Origin: Symbiodinium natans
Lineage: Eukaryota > Sar > Dinophyceae > Suessiales > Symbiodiniaceae
Direction of reading: 5' to 3'
DNA length: 64,000 bases
NCBI GenBank assembly: GCA_905221605.1
Contig: CAJNDS010002635.1
Location: 880,918 to 944,917, forward strand
Position 1 is the stretch's first letter. Each line of letters opens with the position of its first letter. Under the pieces are notes generated by a model. The model was not told the origin of the DNA. It made no database searches and saw only the letters and a program-made list of their open reading frames with translations. Both the position numbers and the translations under genes were made by a program. Shown here piece after piece: positions 19,613-29,959 of this stretch.

Positions 19613-20054
19613 TTTTGGGCTTAGTAATTAGGGCCCCTAGAAGCCCCCCTCAACGTCCGAAGCCTGAATCCAATCTCCAGGGCTCCTGGCTTGCATCTCC
19701 ATGGAGGTGGGGGTGGCTGAGTTGACGGTCGGGCCCCTTTTTAGGGTTTAGGTTTTAGGGCTTTAGGGTTTAGGGTTTAGGGTTTAGGGTTTGGGGTTTA
19801 GGGTGGGCATTCTATATCGTACGGCAACTTTTTTTCAGGACCCACCCCAAATTGGCTGAATACCCTAAACCCTAAATACCCAAAGTACCTAGAATGCCCT
19901 AAATACGTGTCCCCTAAGGCCGCTGTGGAAAACCAAGCATATCTCAAGTTACCCTGCTTATAACCCCAGGTATTAATTACTACGTACCCATGAACCTCGA
20001 AGCACAGAAGCACTGAACCCTCCTCAGCCCTATGCCCTAAGCCCTGAACCCGAA

Positions 20055-20142
20055 ACTGACTGGCAGAGCCACCGATCCGTCTTTGCGGATCGCCGCAAAC
20101 GCGTAGTCAGTAGACTGAATCTGAACGACGTCGGTCCTTCGC
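20055..20142 (-). CDS. RCC1-like repeat exon (DVVQIQSTDYAFAAIRKDGS)
   Basis: Minus strand after GCGCGAAG reads DVVQIQSTDYAFAAIRKDGS then VALPV. It holds the linker, the AFAAI core and the DGSV turn in one uninterrupted frame. Confidence 0.68.
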
Positions 20143-20324
20143 GCAGTGCTTGTTCGGGTATTATCCTTTCGGCTTCTAGACACCATACGCCCTGTCCAGA
20201 ACCCTGAACCCTACCCAACAACCCTAAACCCTAAACCCTAAACCCTAAACCTCAGGGGCCACACAATGACCTGTCTGCTGATTCGAGCAGGTCATGCTCG
20301 AAGGACCCTATAACTCCTCAACCG

Positions 20325-20415
20325 GTTTAGGGTTTAGGGTTTAGGGTTTAGGGTTTAGGGTTTAGGGTTTAGGGTTTAGGGTTTAGGGTTTAGGGTTTAG
20401 GGTTTAGGGTTTAGG
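20325..20415. repeat. TTTAGGG array, about 13 units
   Basis: Perfect heptamers. The island to its left (20250-20325) is open on the minus strand (GSFEHDLLESADRSLCGP) and may be a diverged family copy, but the match is weak. Confidence 0.96.
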
Positions 20416-20597
20416 GGCGCACTCAAGCCGGATGACATGAACACCCAGCCCTAAACCATAAACCCTAAACCCCCCACATCTTAAACCAGCTCAGAGATTG
20501 AAGACCCACGATTAGCCGAGAGTTTACCCCATAAACCTGAACCGGCAACCCCATAAACCCTAGAAACCCGTGTAGGGCTTGGGGTTTACCGTAACCT

Positions 20598-20715
20598 AGG
20601 AATAAAAGGGGTGCCCTTTTTGGTTTCAAGGGGCTATGCCCCTAAACATGAGGGCCTCCTCTAAAAAAACAGTGCCCTTTTTGGTTTAAAGGGGCTTATA
20701 GGGGAACCTACTTGG
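20598..20715. mobile_element. MITE family G copy
   Basis: Two blocks of GTGCCCTTTTTGGTTTAA with GGGGCTTATAGGGG, the family also seen at 44010, 60258, 61205 and 63885. Followed immediately by a partial family C element. Confidence 0.6.
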
Positions 20716-20802
20716 AAGTTCATGGTACTTGTTTACCAAGTATACCTGCGCTTCTAACTGTACTTTCCACCATATTGGGGAACTTAAACTGCTTATAAGG
20801 GA
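20709..20802. mobile_element. MITE family C, 5' part
   Basis: Starts TACTTGGAAGTTCATGGTAC as in the complete copies but lacks the matching right arm. Confidence 0.6.
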
Positions 20803-20822
20803 ACCCTAACCCCTATACCCTA

Positions 20823-20920
20823 AACGATAAACCCTAAACCCTAACCCTAAACCCTAAACCCTAAACCCTAAACCCTAAACCCTAAACCCTAAACCCTAAA
20901 CCCTAAACCCTAAACCCTGC
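20823..20920. repeat. CCCTAAA array, about 13 units
   Basis: Perfect heptamers. Confidence 0.96.
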
Positions 20921-20959
20921 AGGGAATTCAGGGAAGGCCTCCTCTGGGTCCTAGAAATT

Positions 20960-21020
20960 TTGCGCGGCCAAGGTGCAGCTGGTGTCGGACGTCCAGGTTG
21001 TCACTGCCATACCTGAGGCT
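20960..21020 (-). CDS. RCC1-like repeat exon fragment (RYGSDNLDVRHQL)
   Basis: Minus strand reads SLRYGSDNLDVRHQLHLGRA, equivalent to YGGDSSAVQDQL. CCCTAAA on the left and TTTAGGG on the right. Confidence 0.45.
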
Positions 21021-21119
21021 GTGCTAGAGGGGCCCCTGTGAATAGGGTTTAGGGTTTAGGGTTTAGGGGTTAGAGTTTAGGGTTTAGGGTTTAGGGTTTA
21101 GGGGTTAGGGTTTAGGAGT

Positions 21120-21480
21120 AGGGGTGTAAAGAACCTGAATAATTGAAATAGGGTTTGGGGGTGGGGGGGGGGGGGGGGTGATTAGTACAAAGGGACCCTA
21201 AGGGAATAATATTCGTAATTCTTCCGACCCCATACATTAAGGGCTTTCAAGGGTTTAGGGCTTTGGCTGTAGGATAGAGCATATAAAAGTTGTTAAGAAC
21301 AAGGTTTTAGGTGTTAGGCTGTGAGTGCTTCGGGCGTAGGGTTTCAAGGAGTTAGGGTAGTTGCAAGTGCCCTTAGCATGGGGACTGAACTTGGGAACAC
21401 AGTCGCTTTAGGTACCTACCCTATGAGAACCCAAGGGCCCTATTTCAGAAACCCCTCAAGAAAGGCAAGGCGTATAAGCC
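21120..21480. other. Gene-free stretch
   Basis: Contains a G run at 21160-21178, degenerate TTTAGGG and a short palindrome. No exon seen. The neighbouring 21540-21960 stretch is also without a recognised gene. Confidence 0.5.
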
Positions 21481-22007
21481 CCTAAACCCTAAACCCTAAA
21501 CCCTAAACCCTAAACCCTAAACTCTAACCCTGAACCTAACAAGAAAAGGCTCACAACAAGAGCTATGATAAGCACTACATCGCACGTGCGGGCGGTGGGT
21601 GTGGGCGGGTGGACCCACCTCAAGGGGCCCAAGGCCCGAAACCCCAAGAGGAAGAACAAAGGCCGCTTTGCAGCTGAGCGCACACCCTTGACTTGCCGAT
21701 TAACCTACTGGCCCAAAAACCAAGGAAATAAAAGTTGAAACTTTCAGAATAAACTACCTTATAAGAAGCCCAAAAGTTGAAAAGTTGGGTTTTGAGCCAG
21801 TAAGTTAATATTGTAAGCATCATCAATATGTTCAATATGTTAATATTGTGGGCCTGAGCATCCAGAATAGGGTCTTGGGAGGTTATTGTGGTATCAAGCT
21901 ATAAGGGAATACTATAAGTAACTATTCCGACCCCTGTGTTGTACTTGTTTTTCCTTTCTTGGGTTTGGCTTGCAGCGTTAGCATTTAGGGTTTAGGGTTT
22001 AGGGTTC

Positions 22008-22130
22008 AAAACCGTTAGGGTTTAGGGTTTAGGGTTTAGGGTTCAGGGTTTGGGTTTAGGGTTTAGGGTTTAGGGTTTAGGGTTTAGGGTTTAGGGTTTA
22101 GGGATTAGGGTTTAGGGTTTAGGGAGTTTG
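22008..22130. repeat. TTTAGGG array, about 16 units
   Basis: Heptamers with one TTCAGGG and one ATTAGGG. Confidence 0.95.
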
Positions 22131-22325
22131 GGCTTGTGGGTGGCTCAGGGTTTTATCCTAAACCCTACCACCCTGGTGCCCGAGACCCTCAAGGCCTCGC
22201 CCCACCCCAAACTCTAAGCCCAGCAACTGTGCCCAGAACACTCTAAACCCCAAACCCTAAATCCCAAACCCTAAACCCTAAACCCTAAACCCCAAACCCC
22301 AAACCCCAAACCCCAAACCCCAAAA

Positions 22326-22364
22326 CCAAGCCCCGCGACTCGGGATCGCCCCAAGACAGCACCT
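22326..22364 (-). CDS. RCC1-like repeat exon fragment (VLSWGDPESRG)
   Basis: Minus strand after TTTCAG reads VLSWGDPESRGL. It starts at the conserved phase-0 junction and keeps WGDP, but YGGDS has become ESRG. Confidence 0.45.
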
Positions 22365-22714
22365 GAAAAGTGAAACGGTTGGCGGCGGCATGGGGCTCAG
22401 AGGGTACTTTAGGATTTAGGGTTTAGGGTTTAGGGTGTAGGGTTTAGGTTGTAGGGTTTAGGGTTTAGAGGTTATTGTGGGTTTAGAGTGTAGCAGTTTA
22501 CGGTCTTATCTACAGTTCAGGCTATAAGGCTTGTAGGCTTTAGTTGGGAAAGTGGGAGGATGTTCCAACCCTAAACCCTAAACCCTAAACCCCAAACCCT
22601 AAACCCTTAACCCTAAACCCTAAACCCTGAAGACGTGCCGCCCCGGGTGGACACCCTATTCTAAGGCTTCTGCAAGTACACCCGTGGCCGCCACAGAGCA
22701 AAGAATCCTATTCT

Positions 22715-22781
22715 CAGGGTTTAGGGTTTAGGGTTTAGGGTTTAGGGTTTAGGGTTTAGGGTTTAGGGTTTAGGGTTTGGG
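22715..22781. repeat. TTTAGGG array, about 9 units
   Basis: Perfect heptamers. The island at 22625-22710 is open on the minus strand (ILCSVAATGVLAEALE) and only weakly resembles the family. Confidence 0.95.
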
Positions 22782-23194
22782 GGGAGCGTGTTTTGATGGA
22801 GTGGCCGGGCTTTGCACGCCTGCAGCTTAGAAACCCTTAACCGAACGGTCCGAGTAACCTCAGCCCTAATACCCTAAACCCTAGCTTCATATGGTCCCCT
22901 GATGGCCCTTAAAACCCTGCCCACTTAAACCCAATTAAAGGAAGATATAAAACATCCCAAGGGCCTGCCTAGGGTTTAGGGTTTAGGGTTGCGGGGCGTC
23001 ATGCTGATTTTTGTCACAGACACCTAAACCCCCAAATCGAATACCTGCATGCCCTTCGTTGGTTGCAAGTAGAGCTATAGGGACAAAGACTGGAAAATGA
23101 GTACTACCACACTAGGGTAGCGACGCCTTTGCTTCAACCATTCTATGTTTCTTCGGGCTTCGGGAGGAGGGGGACCCTTACGCCTTAAGCCCTT

Positions 23195-23375
23195 AACCCT
23201 AAACCCCAAACTTTGAACCCCAAATGCTAAACCCCAAACGCTAATTCCTAAACCCTAAACCCCATACCCTAAACCCCGAACCCCAAACCCTAAACCCTAA
23301 ACCCCAACCCTAAACCCCAAACCCCAAACCCTAAACCCTAAACCCCAAACCCTAAACCCCAAACCCTAAACCAAG
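23195..23375. repeat. CCCTAAA/CCCCAAA array
   Basis: About 24 units with many CCCCAAA variants, abutting the exon to its right. Confidence 0.93.
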
Positions 23376-23381
23376 ACCTAG

Positions 23382-23474
23382 GCACAGTGCCATCGCTCCG
23401 CAGCGCTGCAAAGGCTCCATAGGAAGCCTGCGAGCTCATGCTGAGCTTTCTAAAGACGGCCCCGCAATCCCTGA
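23382..23474 (-). CDS. RCC1-like repeat exon (YGAFAALRSDGTV)
   Basis: Minus strand reads DCGAVFRKLSMSSQASYGAF then AALRSDGTVPR with no stop. It contains a degraded GGDxxxV block, the linker and a good AFAALxxDGTV core. CCCTAAA on the left, TTTAGGG on the right. Confidence 0.62.
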
Positions 23475-23475
23475 A

Positions 23476-23520
23476 GGTTTAGGGTTTAGGGTTTAGGGTT
23501 TAGGGTTTAGGGTTTAGGGC
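23476..23520. repeat. TTTAGGG array, about 6 units
   Basis: Perfect heptamers directly adjoining the exon island at 23382-23474. Confidence 0.95.
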
Positions 23521-24537
23521 GCTGGCAATCAAGTCCCACATGTGAAGTTTCGCCTGTTGCGTGTCCGAAGCCTCGTGGGCTTACGTCCCCAATAGCCGTA
23601 CCAAGGAATTAATAAACAGTTGAAACCTGATTTCTGCTACGAAAGTAGGAAACCCCAGGAGTTTAAAGTTCAACTCTAGTTCATGAAGAGGATAGTATTG
23701 AAAATCTAAATTTCTATTCCTCATTGATTTTTAAGTGCCTCAAAGATGCAAACTGTCACCCCACTATGACACAGAACTATTGGCAAGCAGGACGGATCTA
23801 GACCCAGGAGTAGCCTAGGAACAAAAAAAAGGCACCCCTTTTTTGGGTTTTTTAAGGGCATTGGCCGGGGGAAACCCAACCCTAAAACGAGGAAATAGGG
23901 GTCGACTCTGGGGTCCCTATTGGGATTGCAAGGATACGGCCGGCGGCAACTTTCGGCGATGGGCATAGGAGGTTGTGGCTTGATGCTTCTGTCTGGGGTC
24001 GGGCTCTCCTGAAACCCAAGAGCCGAAAGTGGCCCTAAACCCTAAACCTTAAACCCTAAACCCTAAACCTTAAACCTTATAAACCCCAAACCCTAAACCT
24101 TCAACACCATAGTCGTGACTCGTAAAGCGCCCCTCTCCCAACTTCCCTCGAACCCCGAACCTACCAAGCTCGACAGAAAGCCCCCAAAACTGGAGCTGTC
24201 ACCCTCAGGGTTCATGTACCTTCTCATTAAAGGTTTAGGGTTTAGGGTTATGCGGTATTGCGCCATATAAGAGTGTTCTGCGACAGGCACGCAGAACGTT
24301 AAGGGAATCCTGGGGGCCGGCAAAGAGCTAAACCCTAGACCCTAAAGTGTTTTTCTCGGGGCTCCGGAGCTCAAGTTACACAGTCCAAAAGCTCACAAAA
24401 CCCGAACTCTGAGAGCTCTTGCAGAAAGGTTTTAAAGCAGGCTTAGGGTTCAGGGTTCAGGGTTTCTTCGCGTTGAACCCTCTGGAGTTTTTGTTAACCC
24501 TAAAACCCCTCAAACGCTTAAGGCCCTTAAGCCCCTT

Positions 24538-24605
24538 TGGCGGGACAACGGTCGATGCCTTCACCTGCCGAACGTCTTGCAACATTTCCTCCGGCTGCTG
24601 CTTCA
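24538..24605 (-). CDS. RCC1-like repeat exon fragment (MLQDVRQVKAST)
   Basis: Minus strand reads LKQQPEEMLQDVRQVKASTV. LQDVRQVKAS matches the LKNVQQIQAT linker. Followed to the right by degenerate TTTAGGG. Confidence 0.5.
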
Positions 24606-25006
24606 GGCGGGTTTAGGGCTTAGGGTCTAGGGTTTACGGTTTAGGGTTTAGTCGGGATTAGGGCTTAGGGCTTAGGGCTAAGGGCTAAGGGTTTAGGGTT
24701 TAGGATTTCGGGTTTAGGCTTTAGAGTTTAGGGTTTAGGGTTTATAGGGTTTCAGCATGTAAGACCTAGAAGCCCTGCAGGCGCTCGTAAGGTTGCGGTT
24801 CAGGTTTTTAGGTTCAGGTGTCGGGCTTAGGACTTGAGACCTCAACACCAGACGCTCGAGTCTGAAAGCATCATGGGTAGTAGGGCTATAAAATGGGGGA
24901 ACTATACTCACAGCTTGTAATCCTACTTAGGGTACTTAAAGCCCTACTTACGGTTACCCATGAGACTCCAAGTAGGGTTGAGAGTGTATAGGTTGTCCGT
25001 TCATCT

Positions 25007-25452
25007 TTGCGGGCACCAACTTTCACGGCTAGTCTACTACAACATTCAGATGGGGCTCAGGCTTTAGGATCAACATCTGAGATGGGTCTCGATAGAACAT
25101 GTGAAAAATGGTCGAGATTCGCGTCTGCAAGGCGCATCCTGCCACAAAACGCATCTGGCACCACGGCGCTCACTTCACGACCCAATGCGGCGCACTGAAA
25201 GATACGATTAGCCGACAGGTGATATCCTTGAACATGACTATCGCTGTGATCAAGAAGCTCGTTGAGGACAAGAGTGTTTTTGCGTTCTTGTGCAAGTCTT
25301 CCAGCGACAAAGAGCGACGCTCTTTTTGTCCCTCACTGTCGCCGACAAGGGCCTGCTATGCCAAGGATTTCGAAACCCGAACTCAGCACCACCAAATCCT
25401 GACTAAAGCCGAAACCCAAACCCAAACACCCTCAACCCAAAAAAAACCTTAG
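25007..25452 (+). CDS. Unrecognised open sequence, possible gene fragment
   Basis: Roughly 370 bases free of telomere-like repeats. The frame from 25108 reads protein-like (LNMTIAVIKKLVEDKSVFAF then LCKSSSDKERR), then degenerates into a proline/glutamine repeat made by CCCTAAA-type sequence. I recognise no domain. It is on the plus strand, opposite to the other exons. It could be a captured gene piece or part of a larger mobile element. Confidence 0.25.
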
Positions 25453-25607
25453 AACTCTCAAGCCACCAACCCTAAACCCTCAACGCTCCTTCTCCATGAA
25501 ATAAGCCTGACCCTGGACCCTGCACTCCCAAGCCGCTCCTTCTCCATGAAACAAGCCTGACCCTAAACCCTAAACCCTCAACCCTCAACCCTAAACCCTA
25601 AACCCTA

Positions 25608-25705
25608 AACCCTCCTTCTCCATGAAGTAGGAGCCGCCGTATCCATGGTGGCCCCACGACTCAATGGAGCCATCCCCGCGGATCGCCTGAGCTGCTCTCA
25701 AGGGG
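25608..25705 (-). CDS. RCC1-like repeat exon (AIRGDGSIESWGHHGYGGSY)
   Basis: Minus strand reads LRAAQAIRGDGSIESWGHHG then YGGSYFMEKE. It has the AIxxDGSIxSWG core followed by YGGS, so DG, WG and GG lie in one frame, as in genuine RCC1 repeats. The island is flanked by CCCTAAA (left) and TTTAGGG (right). The string CTCCTTCTCCATGAA at its left end is repeated at 25488 and 25538, showing local duplication of the exon edge. Confidence 0.7.
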
Positions 25706-25984
25706 CTTCGGGAACTTCCGGTGGCTGCCCGGGCCGGTTCCCTTACATGGGGTTTAGGGTTTAGGGTTTAGGGTTTAGGGTTCAATTCCTAGCTCCCTCA
25801 GGGTTTCGGGTGTAGAAACCACACTGGTGGCTTCGGGAGTTGAGTGAAACTCAACTCTATAGCCCCCTGAGGAGCCCTGTAGCCCCAAAGGCCCGAAAAG
25901 CCTAAAGCCCTATAAGCCCAAAAACTCTAAACCTCTAAACCCCCTAAACCCTAAACCCTAAACCCTAAACCCTAAACCCTAAAC

Positions 25985-26065
25985 CCTGGAGGCCCTGAAG
26001 CCTGGAGACCCTGCTTTCCCAAGTGGCTGTGAAGGCCCTCGCGGAGGCGGCAACCTGCATAGGTC
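25985..26065 (-). CDS. RCC1-like repeat exon fragment (MQVAASARAFTATW)
   Basis: Minus strand reads RPMQVAASARAFTATWESRV. MQVAASARAFTA fits VQQIAATxxAFAA. The DG motif is absent. Confidence 0.42.
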
Positions 26066-26104
26066 GCATATGGTAGTTCAGAAGGTCTCCTGGGCTGTGG
26101 CAGA

Positions 26105-26215
26105 GGGTTTAGGGTTTAGGGTTTAGGGTTTAGGGTTTAGGGTTTAGGGTTTAGGGTTTGGGGTTTGGGGTTTGGGGTTTGGGGTTTGGGGTTTGGGGTT
26201 TGGGGTTTAGGGCCT
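26105..26215. repeat. TTTAGGG then TTTGGGG array
   Basis: About eight TTTAGGG units followed by eight TTTGGGG units; a clear switch from one homogeneous variant to another. Confidence 0.95.
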
Positions 26216-26962
26216 TAGAGTTAGGGTTTATAGTTTAGGGTTTAGGGTTAAGGGTTTGGGGAGAGTGCCTTAGAATTTGAGTTCAGGGTTTAGGGCTTAG
26301 GGTTTAGGATTTGGGTTGAGGCCTCTAGAATCTTTCCGGGTGTGGGGTTGAGGGTGCGGGTCTTTAAACCCCATACACCTGTCCCCTTAAAGGGCATGTA
26401 TTGGGGGATGTAGGGATCCCAGTTCCCTCATTCCCCCCGTAGGTACAGCCTAATAGCACTATATGCACGAAATACCAGAACCTGAGGCGCCCTCAGCCCC
26501 GATAAATCCTCAAACCTACAGCCTAGACCATCGTCTTTTTAGGGTGTTGGGGTTTGGGGTTTGGGGTTTAGGGTTTAGGGTTTATGGTTTAGGGTGTAGG
26601 GTTTAGGGTTTAGGGCAACATCGCGACTGAGACGAGCTGCCATCCTTGATGCCTGCCTGCTCCACTGTTTGGTACAGGCTCAGCCTTCAGCGCGCGGGGG
26701 TTACTAGGGGGTTTAGGGTTTAGGGTTTAGGGTCTAGGGTTTAGGGTTTAGGGTTTAAGGGATGAAAGAACACACACCCTGCCCCAAAAACTATCGGGTT
26801 CTTGAGGGAGGGAGGTTCAATGGGGGCGGCAGGTACCTAGGGAATCTTAAGGAAGCTTAGGGAGAGGACCCCTATATCCCTCACAGGATGTCCCTTAAGG
26901 ACCTTATGAAAAATAGAAAAAAAAACGCCATGGCTTCCTCTCAACCACCGCCCTACCCCCCT

Positions 26963-26986
26963 CCCCCCCCCCCCCCCCCCCCCCCC
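26963..26986. repeat. Poly-C tract of about 24
   Basis: Uninterrupted C run inside an unassigned stretch (26760-27190) that otherwise shows no gene. Confidence 0.95.
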
Positions 26987-27440
26987 AGCCCTAAACCCTT
27001 AAACCCTTAAAGCCTTAAATCCTTAAACCCTTAAACCCTCTAAGCCCTCAAGGCCTAACTACACAGTACGCGGTTTCGGATTTGGCTTAACAGACTGTGC
27101 AGTGGCCAACAGGAGCCGCCCGGCATCACAAGGCCGGGATATGTCCATAGAGGGCGCAGGGTACGGTCTCTGCAAAAGATGCCCAAGACCCCCTTAACAC
27201 CAGGTTTAGGGTTTAGGGTTTCGGTTTTAGGATTCTAAAGTTTTAGGGTTTAGGGCCTACCTTGAGCCTGAGAAAAGAAAGAGGGGTAGCATCCTACCAG
27301 CAGCAGCAGAGATAAAGGTGAAGTATCCCTTAAGGGCTTCGAAACGGAACAGCTGTTCGCGCCTTGCACCCGTTGCTGTGATCAGCGAACCGAGCCCCAC
27401 GCCTTGGGTGCACGAGGGACTTGTTCGGAAGAAGGGGGCT

Positions 27441-27547
27441 GGTTTAGGGTTTAGGGTTTAGGGTTTAGGGTTTAGGGTTTAGGGTTTAGGGTTTAGGGTT
27501 TAGGGTTGAGGGTTTAGGGTTTAGGGTTTAGGGTTTAGGGTTTAGGC
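27441..27547. repeat. TTTAGGG array, about 15 units
   Basis: Perfect heptamers with one TTGAGGG. Confidence 0.96.
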
Positions 27548-27689
27548 GCTGGTTTAGGGCTTAGGGCTTGCAGAAATTAGGGTAGAACTATACCCTTGAA
27601 TGGTGGTGCCCCGAAATTTAGGGTCTGAGGAATCCGTTTAAGAAAAGATATTGTCTCAGAAACCTTTGAGAAAGAATGCTCGTCTCTCC

Positions 27690-27785
27690 GTTGGGAATGA
27701 GGGAATGAGGTACCCCTATATCGCTCTTTTGTATACCCTTTAAGGGACTATGCAGGGTACCTCATTTCCCCATTCCCTAGTAAGA
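27690..27785. mobile_element. MITE family H copy
   Basis: Palindromic: GGGAATGAGGTACCCCTATAT on the left mirrors GGTACCTCATTTCCCCATTCCC on the right. Fragments recur at 26395-26440 and 38173-38240. Confidence 0.65.
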
Positions 27786-27802
27786 ACCAGGGAGCCGAAG
27801 GT

Positions 27803-27962
27803 TAAGGGGTTTAAGGAGGGACACTTAATCTTATTCCCCTGTATATTCCCCTATATTCTATATACCTTACAATAATCCCTATATGCCTATGTAGCCCTGA
27901 AGAACCCCCCCGAAAAACCCTAAGGTCTCTTCTAAAGGTCCCTCCCTTAATCCCTTGAGAAG
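27803..27962. mobile_element. MITE family E copy
   Basis: AAGGGGTTTAAGGAGGGAC at the left mirrors GTCCCTCCCTTAATCCCTT at the right, with ATATACCTTAC and TATGTAGCCC inside. Related copies lie at 37748, 49055 and 58700. Confidence 0.7.
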
Positions 27963-28097
27963 GGCACCTTCTTCGGGGGGAAGGGGGGGGGGGGGGTATG
28001 TAGGGCATCCTGCAAGGCACCACAATAGGCTTTTCAGGGTTGTCAGGGGACCCTAAACCCTAAACCCTAAACCCTAAACCCCAAACCCTAAACCCTA

Positions 28098-28170
28098 AAC
28101 CGCAAGGGCACCAGGGCCGCAGGGTTGAGTGTAGGTCTGAGGGTATTGCAGCCAAGGCACCTAGCAGATT
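28098..28170 (-). CDS. Possible RCC1-like exon fragment, weak
   Basis: Minus strand reads LGALAAIPSDLHSTLRPWCP. GALAAI resembles GAFAAI, but the DGS motif is altered. Confidence 0.25.
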
Positions 28171-28880
28171 TTGAGCCCGGAGCCTTTCCGGACCAACACC
28201 AACATGTGAGGGCTTCGGGTTGTTTAGGGTTTAGGGCTAGGGTTTAGGGTTCAGGGCTTAGGGTTTTAGTTTTAGAGGGCTTAGGGTGTAGGGTTTCATG
28301 GTCTAGAGGTTTAGAGAGCGATGCATAGTTCCCCAACACCTAGGAGAGACAAGGGCCCCTTCTTTGATTCGGCGTATAAGGGACCTGATCCCCGAAGGCT
28401 CTATGCCCCATTGGGGGTCGCGAGCGACCAAACAAACACAGAGCCTAACCGAAAATAGGGGTACTTTTTTTTTGGGGGATCCCTTTAAGGGATTCTATTT
28501 TATTCCGGGAACACAAAAAAGTTACCCCTATCTCGGGAAATACCTGAATCATGGACCCTAAACCCTAAACCCTAAACCCTAAACACCAAACCCTAAACCC
28601 TAACCCTAAACCATCTTGGATGCTGGGGTGGGGGACCTCGGATGTGAGACGTCAGTTCGCATTTGTACAGCGGAGCCCACCCCTACACTGCCGTTTTTTT
28701 GGTAAGGATTGGAGCCGACGACAGCGCAAGACGCCGTGTACCACTTCATCCCCCCCCCCAAAAAAAAACTGTAAACCCTAGATCCTAAGCCCTAATCGAT
28801 ATTCACGTCTGAAAGCCACTGCGCCCTGAAGCCCGAAGCCCTTAAACCCTGCAGCCCTAGAACCCGAAGCCCTCAGCCCC

Positions 28881-29025
28881 TACTTGGAGGTTCATGGTAC
28901 TTTCCAACCAACTATACTTGTACTTATAACTGTGCTTATGACCACATTGGGGCACTTAAGGGGTTTCGAAATGGGTTATAAGTACAGTGGTAATTGGTTA
29001 ATAAGTAGTATGAACGTTCAAGTAG
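28881..29025. mobile_element. MITE family C copy, about 145 bp
   Basis: Ends TACTTGGAGGTTCATGGTAC and its inverted match near GTATGAACGTTCAAGTA. Interior palindrome around GGGGCACTTAAGGGG. Confidence 0.8.
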
Positions 29026-29304
29026 GGGCCCTGTTGTTAGGTTTAGGGCTTAGGCTTCGGCAACTGCAAAGCCCAACGACACCAAAACTCCAACACCCTA
29101 ACCCCGAAGCCCCGGAAACCGCTCCCAGTTCACCTAGGAACAGACAGGGGTCCTCCCCCTTTCCTGTCTTAAACGGCGATTATGAGAGAACCCTAAACCC
29201 TAAACACAGTCTCTACACAAAGCAAGAGCAGCTTTGACTAGTTGGCTTGAATGAAAAACATCCTAACCCCGAAAAAAGAGGGAAACATTGGCACTAGATG
29301 TCGC

Positions 29305-29385
29305 CCTAAACCCTAAACCCTAAACCCTAAACCCTACACCCTAAACCCTAAACCCTAAACCCTAAACCCTAAACCCTAAACCCCT
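29305..29385. repeat. CCCTAAA array, about 11 units
   Basis: Perfect heptamers adjoining the Ubl exon. Confidence 0.96.
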
Positions 29386-29386
29386 G

Positions 29387-29478
29387 AAGGCACCACTGCA
29401 CCCTCAGTGGCCTGAGCCCCTCCACGGTGTCATCCAGCTCTGCAGGCACCTTCACCGACTTCCCGCTCATCCTGCGCA
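29387..29478 (-). CDS. Ubiquitin-like N-terminal exon, candidate first domain of the RCC1-like gene
   Basis: Minus strand reads RMSGKSVKVPAELDDTVEGL then RPLRVQWC. The pattern hydrophobic-SGKxVxVxxxxDDTVExLR is the start of a ubiquitin-like fold (strands 1-2 and helix), the form found at the N-terminus of dinoflagellate RCC1-like repeat proteins as I recall them. It lies upstream, in minus-strand order, of all strong RCC1-like exons at 28-0 kb, which suits a Ubl + RCC1-like gene. The rest of the Ubl fold (the second half with LxD and the diglycine-like end) was not found nearby. Confidence 0.5.
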
Positions 29479-29484
29479 AGTCGG

Positions 29485-29610
29485 TAGGGTTTAGGGTTTA
29501 GGGTTTAGGGTTTAGGGTTTAGGGTTTAGGGTTTAGGGTTTAGGGTTTAGGGTTTAGGGTTTAGGGTTTAGGGTTTAGGGCTTAGGGCTTAGGGCTTAGG
29601 GCTTAGGGTT
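29485..29610. repeat. TTTAGGG array, about 18 units
   Basis: Perfect heptamers ending in CTTAGGG. Confidence 0.96.
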
Positions 29611-29959
29611 TTTAGGTTTCAGGATTTCGGTGGGGTTGAGGGCACAGGAATTCAGGGGTGTAGGGCTGAGCTTTCGAGGGGGCCGAGGGCCTGAAGCAAA
29701 CATTCAGTCTAAGAAAACTTTACCATACCCCAAACCCATACCTTAACCAACAGAAGGAGAATTTTATTATGAGGGAGTCTCAGGGAGGATTTGATCATAC
29801 CCCCCTACTGTCTGTTAACGCTATAAGGGGCATGTTGAATCTTGGCTGCACTTAGGAGGGTAGCTATGAATTACGTTTTTAGCTGCCTTATTAAGAAACC
29901 CAATAAACCCAAAAAGGCCAAGGATCTAAAGTTGCAGTAAAGCACCACAAAGATTTCTT

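Larger units (their letters stand above)
222..29485 (-). other. Inferred locus: Ubl + RCC1-like repeat gene in about 25 short exons
   Basis: A grouping, not a spliced model. At least 24 islands on the minus strand carry RCC1-like pieces and one carries a Ubl start, in an order consistent with one gene transcribed leftward and continuing past the window. Exons beginning with VVTWG or a variant share a phase-0 intron position with AG|GT, as expected if the gene grew by duplication of exon-plus-intron units. Several islands contain degraded motifs, so part of this may be a decayed gene, or more than one gene. Confidence 0.4.

Noticed and set aside
22625-22710. Possible RCC1-like exon (ILCSVAATGVLAEALE)
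   Set aside because: Similarity is limited to a few residues and the splice sites are ambiguous.
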